Assembly (NCBI RefSeq): GCF_907164915.1
Contig: NC_061864.1
Location: forward strand, 19,938,484 to 20,002,483
Origin: Impatiens glandulifera
Taxonomy: Eukaryota > Streptophyta > Magnoliopsida > Ericales > Balsaminaceae
Length of the DNA stretch: 64,000 bases
Reading direction: 5' to 3'
Shown: one piece after another, positions 27,771 through 39,123 of the stretch
Layout of the letters: each line of letters begins with the position of its first letter
Position numbering within the stretch: the stretch's first letter is position 1
The notes under the pieces: generated by a model
Told to the model about the DNA's origin: nothing
Seen by the model: the letters and a program-made list of their open reading frames with translations, nothing else
Databases searched by the model: none
Translations under genes and position numbers: made by a program

Positions 27771-29957
27771 TCTGGCATTCTTAAAAGAATGTGATTTTTT
27801 CTCAAAATGTTATCATGGAAAGATTGAGCATTTTTATAAATTCTTATCATTTCAAAAGTTTTGGAACCCTTTGCTAATATGTTTGATTCGTAAAGCGATT
27901 GGGACTATTGATGTGAGAAATTTTAGACCTAATATTAGTCTTGTTTCATCTTTCTATAAAATTATGTCTAAATGTTTGACGAATAGGCTACGCAGAGTTC
28001 TTGATTCAGTGGTCTTGACAAATCATATTGTTTTTAATTTTTGATGCGTCCTTTATTGCAAATGAATGTATTCTTTTATGTAACTAGGTATTGAAAAAGT
28101 CTATGATCGTGTTAATTGGAAATTTGTATTCGATGTAATTGGTAGAATGGATATGAGAGAAGGTGTCGACAATTAAGTGAATAAAGTCCTAAAGGTTTTT
28201 TTGAAAGTTCGAGGGAACCGGGCAAGGTGATCCTTTTTCCCATTCTTGTTCGTCATTGTAATGGAAACATTTTAAAAAATATTAGCTTTCGCCGAGCATG
28301 CTAGCCTCATTAGAGGAGTGGGTGATGTGATTAGGAGGTCTCCATTTGTTATTTCTCAATTGCTTTTTGCGAACAATATCTTATGCATGATTTAAGTCAC
28401 TCACAAAAATTTCAAGCATCTACGCGATATTCTTTAGTTGTTTGGAGCCTGTTCTGAATTACGGGTTAATCTTGGTAGTTTGAGATTTTTTTCTCAAATT
28501 TCGTATCCAATAGAAGGAAGATGACAGTTTTGAGCATTTTGAGCTTCGGGGTCGAATTATTCCCGTCTATTTATCTTGGAATGTCTTTAGGTGTTAAAAC
28601 TCGTTTCAAAGCTTCTTGGGATTTAGTCATCGCCAAAATGAAAAGAAAGTTATCAATCTGGAATAGCAAGATGATTTCAAAAGGTGGGCGTTTGGTTTTA
28701 ACAAAGTGCTCTAGCATCTATGCCACTTATATGATGTCTCTGTTTTTTATACATAAAAGTGTGGCTGTGAAGATGGAATCAATTAGACTAATTAATTTAT
28801 TTGCTACTAACTTTCTCAATATTCCATTTTTGAAATTATTTTTCTTCCGTTATTTGGTAGTTGGGATAAATTGAAGAAATTTAAGGACCAAAAGACTTTG
28901 ATATACGAGATTTGACTTCGTTTAATAAAACTCTTTATCAAAATGGTTTAGCACATAATCTTTGAAGTCTACCTCTTTGTGGACTATTGTGATCAAATAT
29001 AAGTATGGGCAGGATTTGTCTAGCTAGTTCATCAAACCTATTAATCGGGCAGTGGGATGCAGTATTTGGAGTGACATCTCGATAATGTGGAAGTCTTTTC
29101 GTGGACAATGCAAATTTTCGGTTTGTGATGGTTTTCTATTAGTTTTTGGGATGACGTATGATGCAGTGTCAAAAGTTTTTTTCTCATCATATTCGGTTCT
29201 TGCCTCGATAGATATATGTAAAGATGCTACAATCAATGATATATGTTTGAAGTGAGTTCTAACAGTTTTGCAATTAGAAGTAGGTATAGAAGAAGACTAA
29301 ATGTTGAAGAGTTTGTTTCACATGATAAAATGTTAAACTTAGTGGGCGTAAAAAGGTGAATTCTTTTTTGTGTAATATTTTGCGTTGGCAATATATTGAT
29401 AATTTTAAGGTTAGTCATTGTTACTATTTAATTGCGGATAATGCTTATTACGATCTCATATGGAAGAAGTTGTGGGACTCTAAGTTCCCATCAAATATCT
29501 CGTTCTTTGGGTGGAGTGTCATGCATAGAGAGATTTTGACGGATGATAGATACATGAAAAATTGTGTATTATGCCAAGTTGTTGTAGAATGTGTCATAAA
29601 GAAGTGAAGTCGGTGCCTCACTTGCTTTTACACTATGATGAAGTGATTTCGATTTGGAGTTTATTATGGAATATGGCTGATATTCAGTGGGTTATGTCGG
29701 AATCTATCATTAGTTGTTGGGAAGTGTGGATAGAGACGGTGAACTCGGTTGATCTGAGTCGTTGGGCTCATATCCCGCTTATTTTCTAGTAGACCATTTG
29801 ACTTGAAAAAAACCGTAAAACGTTTAATGATCGTTATCGACTGATGCATTTAATTTATAATTCTATTATTATTATGATCGAGAATGATTTATTGGGTAAA
29901 CTAGTTGAAGCAGTTGAGGAACTCATTGATCTTTTTGAAAAATTTTGTATTCAATAA
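27770..29957 (+). pseudogene. Degenerate LINE (non-LTR retrotransposon) reverse transcriptase
   Basis: Scattered frames on the plus strand spell plant L1-type LINE ORF2 landmarks in order. First comes the RT block FRPNISLVSSFYKIMSK and LTNRLRRVLDSVVLTNHI (about 27920-28030). Then the catalytic box region appears as LLFANNILCMI (about 28360-28390), where the usual YADD/FADD is FANN. Next are LGMSLGVKTRFKASW and KRKLSIWNSKMISKGGRLV (about 28575-28690), KFSVCDG (about 29120) and the zf-RVT region KLWDSKFPSNISFFGW with CVLCQ (about 29467-29580). Many frameshifts and stops separate them, and the catalytic aspartates are lost. The 5' end is truncated; the 3' end is near 29957. Confidence 0.82.
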
Positions 29958-30827
29958 AATTTGTTTTTTTGTTTGATCATTGATGACTATTTTGTGTTGT
30001 GTTTTTTTTAATATTTTTCTTTCAATCTTTTTATCGTTAAGCTTAACAAACTCTCGTTTATGTAATTTTGCAACGACCAAAATATATATTTTAACATTAG
30101 TCTTCCTTGCCCCTACTGTTAGCTCAAGGGAAAAAAAAAAAAAAAAAAACAAAAGTGAGTACATAATAGATAAAAAAAAATGGAATTCAATTTTCGTTAA
30201 AAATGTTTTTAACTAAAGGTGTGATCTTAAATGTGATCGATCGACTAGTTTTCTACACTTAAAAAAAATAATTATTTAAATAAGAAAAATGAAGTTAAAA
30301 TATTAGAAGATAAATACAATAATTCACTAAGTTCAAATGAATATATATATTTTTTTTTATAGAGAGAATAATTTCTAAATTATAACTTTTGAAGGGAATT
30401 TTAATTACTTTTTTTATTCTAAATATTCAATAAGTTTTACGTTTTCATGGTTAAAGTCAAATGATTATGTTTTTATTTGTTATTATTTAATATATATATA
30501 TATATATATAAGTTTATTTTATTCAGTTTGATGATCATCTCAATAAATAATGATTTTAATTATTTTTTAAATTATTACCATTTTCGTATTGTATTTTTCT
30601 TTTATTGAATTAAAAAACTATTATATATTTATTTGTTTTTTTTTTCAAACTTCATAAATTAAGATGATATCTATTTAGCGGAAACAAAAAGTGACACCCT
30701 AGTCTCTTTAAGGTTTTGGATTCGAGTCCGTAAAAAGTAGGTGAATTAATCAATGTCCGATGAATTAAAAAGTTATAAGAAGTTGAAGGGCTAATTTTGT
30801 AATTATTCTGTCTATCAGATTTCTCAC
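29958..30827. other. AT-rich spacer and promoter side of the RPS9 gene
   Basis: A poly(A) run at about 30131-30149 and a TA microsatellite at about 30490-30511. Near 30710 a B-box-like GGATTCGAGTCC hints at a tRNA-derived SINE remnant, but no A box or tail supports it. Confidence 0.35.
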
Positions 30828-30905
30828 TTGACCCTTATCCTTTCTCTATATCTTCTTTCTTTTCTTCTTCTCTCCTTTTGGCCACAATCGGACAGAAGAG
30901 CTCCA

Positions 30906-31887
30906 ATGGCGGTGGTTTCAGTTTCTACTCTCTCTTCTTCCTTCGCATCTCTCTCTTTCTCTTCAAAGATTTCACAAACCTCAATTTCCTTACCGTCCAA
31001 GGCCTTCCCCTCTTTGAGTGTGGTCACAGTTCCGAAGCTCCGCATTGTCGGCTCATCAGCAACCCTAGCTCCGCTTGAAGATTTGGAGACGACGAACCTC
31101 GAGAAGCTCGTAAAGTCAAGACTTCCTGGAGGCTTTGCTGCTCAACCGATATGGGGCACTGGTCGCAGGAAATGTGCTATCGCTCGTGTCGTTCTACAGG
31201 AAGGAAACGGAAATTTCATCATAAATTACCGTGATGCAAAGGTTCTTTTCTGTTTCTATCTCATTTGGGAAATTGTTCATAATTTCAAACTAGTAACTTT
31301 ATGAAATATCACAGATTGAGAGAATTGTTAGTATGTGTGTGTATTCGATCCTTACTCTTCATGGGTAATTGAGATTATCTTCAAAATCGAGAAAATGATT
31401 CAAACAAAACAAAACCCTAACAATCATGAGCCATATCCAAGCAGCACAGAAAAGACAGCCCTTTTAGTTCTGTTATGTGTTTGGATGAATCTAGAACATT
31501 TCTGTAACCCTGAAAAGTGGTTGAATCTGTTTGTGACAGCAAAGTTTATAAATATTGTATCTTGGAATTTTAGAGAAGATTTGTGTTGTTATGTTTTAGG
31601 AATATCTTCAAGGGAACCCACTATGGATTCAGTATGTAAAATTCCCACTATTGGCATTGGGTTATGAAGGAAACTATGATGTGTTTGTGAAGGCCCATGG
31701 TGGGGGTTTGTCTGGTCAAGCTCAGGCGATATCACTTGGAATTGCGCGGGCATTGTTGAAGATCAGCGAGAGCCATAGACAGCCGCTGAGGAAAGAGGGA
31801 CTTTTGACCAGAGATTCGAGAGTGGTGGAAAGGAAGAAGGTTGGGCTTAAGAAAGCTAGGAAAGCACCCCAGTATTCTAAGCGTTGA
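30906..31887 (+). CDS. RPS9: Plastid 30S ribosomal protein uS9c (nuclear-encoded)
   Basis: Two exons, 30906-31241 and 31600-31887, join in phase to 207 residues. Residues 1 to about 50 are serine-rich, basic and almost free of acidic residues ([20 protein letters not shown]...), as in a chloroplast transit peptide. The uS9 domain runs from [14 protein letters not shown] (about 85) through [20 protein letters not shown] to the conserved C-terminus [20 protein letters not shown] and final PQYSKR. The basic tail reaches the ribosomal P site in known ribosomes. The ATG at 30906 directly precedes the transit-like sequence. The 358-bp intron falls just before EYLQGNP. Nothing is missing. Confidence 0.95.
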
Positions 31888-33440
31888 GTTGAGATCATCA
31901 TCTATTCGATTAGAGTCAATCCTCTTCTTTTCCTTTTGGTGTGTTTTTCTTCTTTTTTTGTTTCTGCATATTGATTACATACATGTATTTGATTGACCTG
32001 AAATAGTTGTAATCCATGAAGAAAAATGATTTCTTTCTTTTTTTTATAATCTCAAGATTTCCCCACTATGTGAATTTAAGTTGTTCTGCTGTTTCTGGAA
32101 ACACATTTTGAGTCTAAGATTAGTAGACTAGGAATTGTCCATAAATTTCCTTAGAAATAATTTTTCACTTTACTGACTTTTATTTTGATATTCGTTTTTG
32201 TTTTTAAATTTTAAGAAGTTAACAGGAACACACCTTTTTTTTTTCATTTTTTGGATGACTCAATTACTATGAGGTTCGAACTTGAACTGTTTTTTGTTAT
32301 CTTGAACCATTGTTATTGTTTGAAAGGCTCCAATTTTAATATTTTTTAGACTTTTTTTCTAACAGGAAGAACGTCCCAAGGACTTCAGCGTGCCATAACC
32401 CAATTCCAATTTTGATTTTGACTGATAATCAGAATGGGAAACGGGGCTAATCAATTTATTTATTTGGGCACATATCCAGATTAGAAATTGGATTGAATGG
32501 TTACAAACTTACAATTTCACAGTGCCTTTATATTGACATTTTCTATGTGAAAGTATGATTCATATATAAACCATGTTTTCAAATGAACTCAATATGTTAA
32601 CAGATTTAAGAGTTTTAACTTACATCTTGAAAAACATAAAACCATCAAATTGGGACAATTATATGCCTCTTGAATCTGTATCTGACAAATAATCGTCAAA
32701 TTTGTAAGCAATCGAGTACAATAGTTCATACTACTAATTATTTTTTATTTATTAATGCTATTAAAAACATTTAGATAAATATATTCAAATCATAGATAAT
32801 CCAAATATTGAATTTTATTCAAATGAAATTGAGAAATGTTCATAAGAAAGCACATATAAACCCTAAACCATCTTTATATCTGGATTATGAATACATATAT
32901 CTCATAGCCATGACTCTGTGCAGGCTGCAGATCAACAACAAAACAAAAACACAAGTTAAGAATTAAGAATGATATCCAAAGACAAATACATCTATCAATG
33001 TAACTAAGATTGTCCATAAAGCAATTTAGTCAAAACCAATACAACATTAAAGAGTTAAAATAAACTTTGGTTTATTACACCACCACCAACTATTGCAAAC
33101 ACAATACAAGAATCAAAAGGTAGAAAAAATTAAACCAACTAGCTAAATTAAGGAAAGTGTAGATAGACCACCAATAAGCTATAATAAGCTTGGAACATCT
33201 TGAGATGGACTTCAAAAGGTGTAGTAGATGGAAAATGACTAACTTTGAAAACAACAAAACTTGACATTTTACATAGAAATACAATAATTTGGGGATTTGA
33301 GAAAAAAAGTATAATTGAGTCATTGTAAACACAAAATTTGATCATTTAAGAAATATACAACTGAAGAGAAGATGGATGATCATTTGAAAAAGGTGGGCAC
33401 CCAAACCCTAATGTTGAGTACAATTTCATCTAAACCCTAA
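31888..33440. other. RPS9 3' UTR and gene-poor spacer
   Basis: About 31888-32060 is the 3' UTR. The rest shows no recognisable gene. Confidence 0.4.
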
Positions 33441-33454
33441 GAAGAAGAGTTTGG

Positions 33455-33780
33455 AACATGTTGCTAAGAGTGAAGAGTTCAATGGCAATTGATGAAAAGT
33501 GAATATATTTGTTGCTAAGAGTGAAGAGTTCAATGGCAGGAAACTTAACGAGCCTATAGCTACATTGGATTCCATGCATAGACAACGACACCAACAACAA
33601 CGAGGAATATGGCTTCATCCTAGGTTATTTAGGCCTTGATACTACTCCTAATGAATCAATCAACTAAGTATAATATTAGTATAGTCATCTCTTTTTAAGA
33701 AACAATCAACTTTTATGTATTTACATTCAATTTGATCCATGGAATTGTTGCTAAGAGTGAAGAGTTCAATGGTAGCAACA
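33455..33780. repeat. Three copies of a 27-bp direct repeat downstream of a U4 gene
   Basis: GTTGCTAAGAGTGAAGAGTT followed by CAATGGC or CAATGGT occurs near 33460, 33511 and 33748. All lie just beyond the 3' box of the U4 locus at 33.9 kb (which reads leftward). The short part GCAACAAGA plus flanking also occurs at the 36.8-kb copy. Function unknown. Confidence 0.85.
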
Positions 33781-33817
33781 AGAGTACCCACAAAATGATG
33801 AAAAGTGATTAAAAGCT

Positions 33818-33832
33818 TTAAACTCAGAATTG
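33818..33832 (-). terminator. snRNA 3' box
   Basis: On the minus strand CAATTCTGAGTTTAA fits the plant snRNA 3'-end signal CA(N)3-10AGTNNAA exactly, 6 nt downstream of the U4 RNA end predicted from structure. Confidence 0.7.
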
Positions 33833-33837
33833 TAGGG

Positions 33838-33991
33838 CTTAACCTCAAAAGAGAGGACACCCTTCCAGAAATTCTCGACGGCTCAGGCAGAACCAAAGCC
33901 GAGGAGGGGGTTTGGAAATAGTTTTCAACCAGCAATTGACGCGCCTCGGTTAGAACCTCACTAGCTGCGTCATTGCCCCAAGCGCAAAGAT
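33838..33991 (-). ncRNA. U4: U4 spliceosomal snRNA, dispersed copy A (full length)
   Basis: The minus strand from 33991 begins ATCTTTGCGCTTGGGG (U4/U6 stem II). It continues through the 5' stem-loop with the Snu13/15.5K kink-turn sequence (AGTGAGG ... ACCGAGGC), the stem I segment CAATTGCTGGTTGAAAAC, an A/C-rich single strand (AAACCCCC), a central hairpin closed by CGGCT/AGCCG, and an Sm-type site AATTTCTGG before a 3' stem-loop. Length is about 154 nt, normal for plant U4. U4 pairs with U6 in the tri-snRNP and holds it inactive until the spliceosome is activated. The upstream USE and TATA and the downstream 3' box are all present. This is the only full-length copy here whose 3' box matches exactly, so it is a strong candidate for an active gene. 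Confidence 0.9.
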
Positions 33992-34017
33992 GCCTTCCTC
34001 CTTCCCACTCTCTCTCC

Positions 34018-34068
34018 TTTTATATCCACTTCCACTCTACTTTCTTTTCAACCTTGCCAATGTGGGAT
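34018..34068 (-). promoter_or_regulatory. U4 copy A promoter: USE and TATA
   Basis: On the minus strand the USE reads ATCCCACATTG (34058-34068; consensus RTCCCACATCG, one mismatch). The TATA (ATATAAAA) is at 34018-34025, with 32 bp between them. The long USE-TATA spacing is the mark of Pol II snRNA promoters in plants; U6-type Pol III promoters have about 10 bp less. The RNA start is 26 bp beyond the TATA. Confidence 0.85.
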
Positions 34069-34531
34069 AATTCCCCTCTTCTAAACTGTTGCCTAATTGA
34101 TTTACTTTATATATATATTTAATTATTTATGGTTAATATGTTTTATATTTATTTTTTTTTTGGAAAATATGTTTTATATTTTTAACTATTCTACTACTGT
34201 CCTATTTTTATTAAAATTATTAATTTTTAAATCAGTTACAATTTGTCTTCTTTAAAATTAGATAATAAGCAATTTCATTTTATTGTTTTTCAAATGGTTA
34301 CATATATTGAACAAATACTTAATTCCTACTAAATATAATATTAATTGCTTGTTTCATATCATAAAGGAATTGTCGGTCTTAATCTTAATCAACTAACGTG
34401 ACCAATAAAAACAAAGAAAAATCAATATATAAACCAATTTAGGTATGATAAAGAAACACAAAGAATGTTTCATTTAAGGGATAGCATTATCAGAAGATAA
34501 TTTTTTGGAATCAAATACTCATATTAAAAGA

Positions 34532-34562
<31 letters not shown>

Positions 34563-36382
34563 TTGAGAGAATTTTATGTTATTTAAACGGGTAAATAAAA
34601 TTGTTGTCTTAGACATTGTCTCGATTATGACACGAAAAAATAGCAACTTTGAATGATATCATCGGTTCCATTAGGTAAACAAACAGACACCGAGTTTCAC
34701 CCTATAACGCGAAAATAAAGGGTTTCGGCCCTGCTCACCCATTAACTTATTAACGCAAAAGACAAATAGTTTTTTATCGCTTTGTTTGGGGATTTATTTG
34801 TAGTTGTGGTTCTGATTTGACCTATCTTACCTAAAGTGGTTCATGAAAATTAGTTAAATAATTCTCTATTATTCTCAACAAAAACCTGAACATAATGGAT
34901 ACATTTGTCAGTTCTTATGCTTGATGTGATGTTAGCTATGCTTTTTCTTTATTTCAAATGTTTAACTTTACTGTGTTTTGTTGGTTAATTACTTAATTTG
35001 GTTATTGATATAAGATAAAAATAACTGAAATATAAATAATATTGTCAATTAACACTCACTACATAAATAAATATAGTACACAATTGATAAATGATCATAT
35101 AGCTTATTTGGATACAGTGCAAGTAAAAAGTAGAGATTCGCAATGGCTCTATTCTTATATTATTAAACATTACAAATTATATATATTTTACAATAAAATC
35201 TATAATTTTAATATTAATATTAATATCAATTTATATCCTTAATATCTTTATTTTGTTATATAAAATATAAATATAATGATATGATAATATTTCATTTTGT
35301 GTTATTGTCTAAATAAATTGGAAACATGAGTGTAACCTAAATCTCGTAACCCGGATGATCGCATATTGGCTGGATAATAGTCAATCCATAACTCACATTT
35401 ATCTCATCATGGTAGGCACAATTAGAATTTGTTTAAAGAGTTTTAATTTTTTATTAGTTTTAATTTTTTTTTTAGAATCGTCACATAATTTATTTATTGG
35501 TAATTAGGGGAGAAATTACGTGTACAAACATATTTTAGAGATTAAACATATTTTAGAGATTCAATTATTAGTTCGGTATTTTGTTACACGTGAAAAAAAT
35601 ATTAACGTTATGGCTGATCATATACCCGTCAAATAATAGTCTCTACTAAACTATTGATTATTTAAAATAAAATTAAATTAAACCTTATTTATTTATATAC
35701 ATCTCAGGCCATCTAAAGTTTTATATAAACATAAACATGTGTCTAAACTTGTATCAATATTATTCTTAAGGCATTTGTCTAGGTTTTGTCGCAATACAAT
35801 ACAATATAATATAAATATATATATATATATATGCCCAAGAAACAACCATAGTTACATATACGTCTTCAATGAATTCCTGCACCAATCAGAGCTCTTAACT
35901 CAAAGTTTATCAAAAATAAAATTAAAAGGATTGAACTATCCTGGTTCGGAGTTCATATTCTCTAAAAAAAAATTCTCCCTCACTCGAATGGATATCGGGA
36001 TTCGGAAATGTGAAAAAATACGTCACTACATCGAGCCACATGTCCAGCGTCCGCAACTTACCAATTTTTCGAGATTTCGTCAAACATTCGTTGGTCCGAT
36101 TTACTTTAATCAGATCTTTGTTTTAACCAATTATGCGATTCAAAAGATTTGAAGAGATGATCAAGGTCTTTTTGTGATAATTTCTTTTATAAACATGGAC
36201 AATAACTATATTTTGTAAAAAGAAGTTAAATGAATTATCTTTAAAATAAATATTCAATTAAATTATAAATAATAATTAAACATTTAAAATTTAATAATAA
36301 TAAATCAAGAAATTATAATTTATTTCAAACATAAATTTAGAATTAGAAATTTAAAAAACCTTATAAAGTAAATTCTCTTCGG
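34069..36382. other. Spacer without a recognised gene
   Basis: AT-rich, with TA tracts near 34540 and 35817. A few GC-richer stretches (34640-34740, 35330-35400, 35930-36100) resemble unclassified repeat DNA; no protein homology is seen. Confidence 0.35.
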
Positions 36383-36433
36383 TTTTATATTCTCTCCTAG
36401 TTTCACCCTCTATTGTAGGTTCCGATGTGGGAC
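36383..36433 (-). promoter_or_regulatory. Orphan snRNA promoter with canonical USE and TATA
   Basis: On the minus strand a perfect GTCCCACATCG (36423-36433) is followed after 32 bp by ATATAAAA (36383-36390), the same architecture and spacing as the U4 promoters in this window. The DNA where an RNA should start (about 36356 leftward) is AT-rich and matches no snRNA I know. Either the RNA gene has been replaced or an unrecognised RNA is made. Confidence 0.6.
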
Positions 36434-36834
36434 AAAATGCATATGGAAGAAATCGTTCAAAATGTAAACTGAACTTCCCTTTCGATCTGCAAATTATTAC
36501 GGTTCTTATACGAGAAATGTAAGAGTGAAAAATCTCTTTGATTTATAGGGTTTTACTTTTAATATAGATGCGAGTGATTTAATATTAAATTTCATAATAT
36601 CTGTAATAAATGTTGAGTTATATTCAAGAAAGGCAGTAATAATCACCGATAAAATCAGTGCAAACCAGAGTACATGATGATTCTTCCAATCCAAAACCTA
36701 ACAAAATGGTCTGTTCATTGATAATCAAACGGTAGAGGAAGAAGGCCAGGATAAATTGTAGACCTTGAATTTTCTGTAGTATTCACTCTCAGCAACAAGA
36801 ATTCCCACAAAATGATGAAAAGAGATTAAAAGCT

Positions 36835-36849
36835 TTAAACTCAGAATTG
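36835..36849 (-). terminator. snRNA 3' box of U4 copy B
   Basis: Minus-strand CAATTCTGAGTTTAA, identical to the 3' box of copy A. The 3' flank beyond it (AAAATGATGAAAAG, near 36810) is also shared with copy A, so the two loci derive from one duplication. Confidence 0.65.
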
Positions 36850-36857
36850 TAGGGTTT

Positions 36858-36981
36858 AACCTCAAAAAGAGGACACCCTTCCAGAAATTCTCGACGGCTC
36901 AGTGGAAATAGTTTTCAACCAGCAATTGACGCGCCTCGGTTAGAACCTCACTAGCTGCGTCATTGCCCCAAGCGCAAAGAT
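36858..36981 (-). pseudogene. U4 snRNA copy B with 26-nt internal deletion
   Basis: The 5' domain (stem II, 5' stem-loop, stem I) and the Sm/3' region are intact and match copy A. The segment between stem I and the Sm site has lost about 26 nt: TATTTCC is joined to the hairpin arm CTGAGCC, with AACCCCCTCCTCGGC and the hairpin loop missing. The central hairpin cannot form, so this is probably a U4 pseudogene although its promoter is the best in the family. Confidence 0.85.
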
Positions 36982-37007
36982 GGCTTCCTCCTTCCCACCC
37001 TCTCTCG

Positions 37008-37058
37008 TTTTATATCCGCTTCCACTTTCCCATCTCTTATATCTTTCCGATGTGGGAC
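37008..37058 (-). promoter_or_regulatory. U4 copy B promoter: canonical USE and TATA
   Basis: Minus-strand GTCCCACATCG at 37048-37058 matches the plant USE consensus fully; ATATAAAA is at 37008-37015, 32 bp away, and the RNA start at 36981 is 26 bp beyond. Confidence 0.85.
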
Positions 37059-38193
37059 AAAGCACATCTCTCATCCAAGATGTGCTTCTTCATCGAGAAG
37101 ATGTACAAAAACTCAGCTAGTTTCTCTCTCAGTATTCGTCTCATAAAACCAACAATATTAGAGAATTTGCTTAAACTTAGTTTTATTTTTATGTTTAACA
37201 AAAAGGTTTTAAATAAATAAAAAAATATTTTTGAATTTTAAGAAGCTGGAATTTTCAAAATAACTTTGTCAACTTAACTTCAAGACATTTTAGTAATACG
37301 ATCCCTCTAAGTCTTGTCTTTCAACCTACACAATCTAATAAGAAATACCCTAGCTACTTCCTCTAACTAATTATATTCTTCAACTAATTGGCTCAAGTCA
37401 GGCCCATTAAACTATTAGGCTTAAGTTCAACAATTAATCTCATTTAACAATCAAATTAAAATAAAATATTATTGTGTATTTTCATGTCACACTATTTTGA
37501 TATGATTCTTTAAAAATAATTTATCAAATTAATTAGATTTAAAATAATTTTTCATATTATGCATATATATATATTCTCCACTTCACCCGTCTTAGGTTGA
37601 AGTGGGCAAAAAAACATATAGTTAATTAAGAGACGGTAATAAATGTTGAATAAACCAAATAAAAATAAAAGAATTTTAAGTACTTAACAGGTCAGAGGTT
37701 TGATTGTTTTATTATGTAACAGTGGTTTTTATTTAAACAATATCTATATTTTTTTTTTATTGATGACATATATTTTTTTTCTTTTAATTTATAAAGTTGA
37801 AATTTTTTTTGAAAAAGGAAATAGCTTATTTAAAAAAAAATATTAATTATATTATTATTATTATTTATATATATAATTAAGTATTTTATAAATGAATTAA
37901 TTTCAAAAACATTTATAATTAATTAAAAATTAATAATAAATAAGTAATACGTCATTTCTTAACAAAAATTGATAATAGAAAAAAATTTAAAATTTTCATT
38001 CTATTTATAAAATGAAACATAAAAAATCATATAATAAATTTTTATTAAAATAAATATAAATTTTTAATTTATAAATATTGTACTCACATAAATTTTAGGT
38101 TCCAATTTTTTTAATTAAATAAATATACTAAATAAATAAGGTATATTATTTATTTATAAGAAGGAAATAAAAAAAAAAATCAAATAGGCCTAA
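37059..38193. other. AT-rich spacer, nothing recognised
   Basis: Low-complexity AT-rich DNA ending at the LTR element. Confidence 0.35.
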
Positions 38194-38830
38194 TGTCACG
38201 GGTTAACTTTGGAATGCTTGATTTTCCTCGACCCGTGCGGTCCTAGATTAGTATTGCCACAATACTAACTAGTCAACCTGTTTGAAAGTGCAAGAAGGAA
38301 ACTTTAGAGTGAGAGTGAGAGCTTGGAGAATAAGATTGAATTGTATTGCTTGGTGCTTGGCTTAATGACCAGCTTGGCTTAATGACCAAGACTTGTTTAT
38401 ATACAAGTATATGGATCATTCTAGATCCTCCTAGACCTAGTGTTTTCTAGACACTTCTATTATCTAACCTAGACCCAAGAATTCCTAGAGATTTCTAGAG
38501 AATTCTACTAACACCTATACATGAGAACTCCTAGAGAATTCTAGAGAGTTCTCCACCTTACATACAAAAAGGAACTTCCTAGAGAATTCTAGAAAGTTCC
38601 ATGACCCTATTTACAAAAGAGGAACTCCAAGAGAATTCTAGAGAGTTCCATAACCTCATTCACAAAAGGGGAACTCCTAAAGAAATCTAGAGAGTTCCAT
38701 GACCGACCAAAATCCAGGAACTCCTAGAGGATTCTAGATAGTTCCATAAGTGACCACAACAATCCGGAATATTCTAGAAAATGCACCTTGTGGGCTTGCC
38801 ATGTGCACCCCATACCAATGGGCCGTGACA
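38194..38830 (-). repeat. LTR (3' LTR of the minus-strand element)
   Basis: Nearly identical to 41085-41704, with a private 17-bp tandem duplication near 38365-38385. It contains a dense series of diverged GAACTCCTAGAGAATTCTAG-type short repeats (38440-38760), also present in the other LTR. Confidence 0.95.
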
Positions 38831-38841
38831 TTCTCCCCCAC

Positions 38842-39123
38842 CTAAGTCGTGGCCGACCTCGACACGACCTTAGAACGATGCATGGTGATCTTCTTCCCGG
38901 CGTCCCCTAAGTGCTCTTCCTTCCCTTTGCACGTCACGGCATCAAGTGCACTTATGGCTGCCAGCTCCAACCGATATGAGACGTTTCCCACACGTTTCTC
39001 GATCGAAAACGGTCCCTCGAATCTGCGCACAAGCCCCTTGAGCACAGACCGCAGAGACTTCAACTGTTGCGAGGGCAACTTCCCCCTTCTACCGTCCCCT
39101 TTCTCGACTGCACGCCCTGCATC
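38842..39123 (-). pseudogene. Integrase C-terminal remnant
   Basis: In the same frame as the gag-protease frame and separated from it by one TAG (39124-39126), the minus strand reads PSQQLKSLRSVLKGLVRRFEG and VGNVSYRLEL. This is the tail of a Ty3/gypsy integrase (usual form like LPQQFKxLRKVHKGLVRRYEGPF). It continues into an unrelated tail ending SRSATT. It marks where the parent element lost RT to integrase core. Confidence 0.7.

Noticed and set aside
28521..29789. Open frames of 75-117 codons in the LINE region as separate genes
   Set aside because: They are consecutive pieces of one degenerate LINE ORF2 in shifting frames.
30700..30725. Possible tRNA or SINE from GGATTCGAGTCC
   Set aside because: Only a B-box-like motif is present; no cloverleaf, A box or tail can be built.
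33838..33991. U6 or U5 snRNA identity for the conserved core
   Set aside because: The 5' sequence, kink-turn stem-loop and internal Sm site fit U4; the USE-TATA spacing of 32 bp is Pol II type, not the shorter U6 type.
36963..37220. Plus-strand open frame of 85 codons over U4 copy B (and a similar one at 59532)
   Set aside because: It runs antisense across the U4 5' end and promoter; the similarity between the two frames is explained by the repeated snRNA locus.
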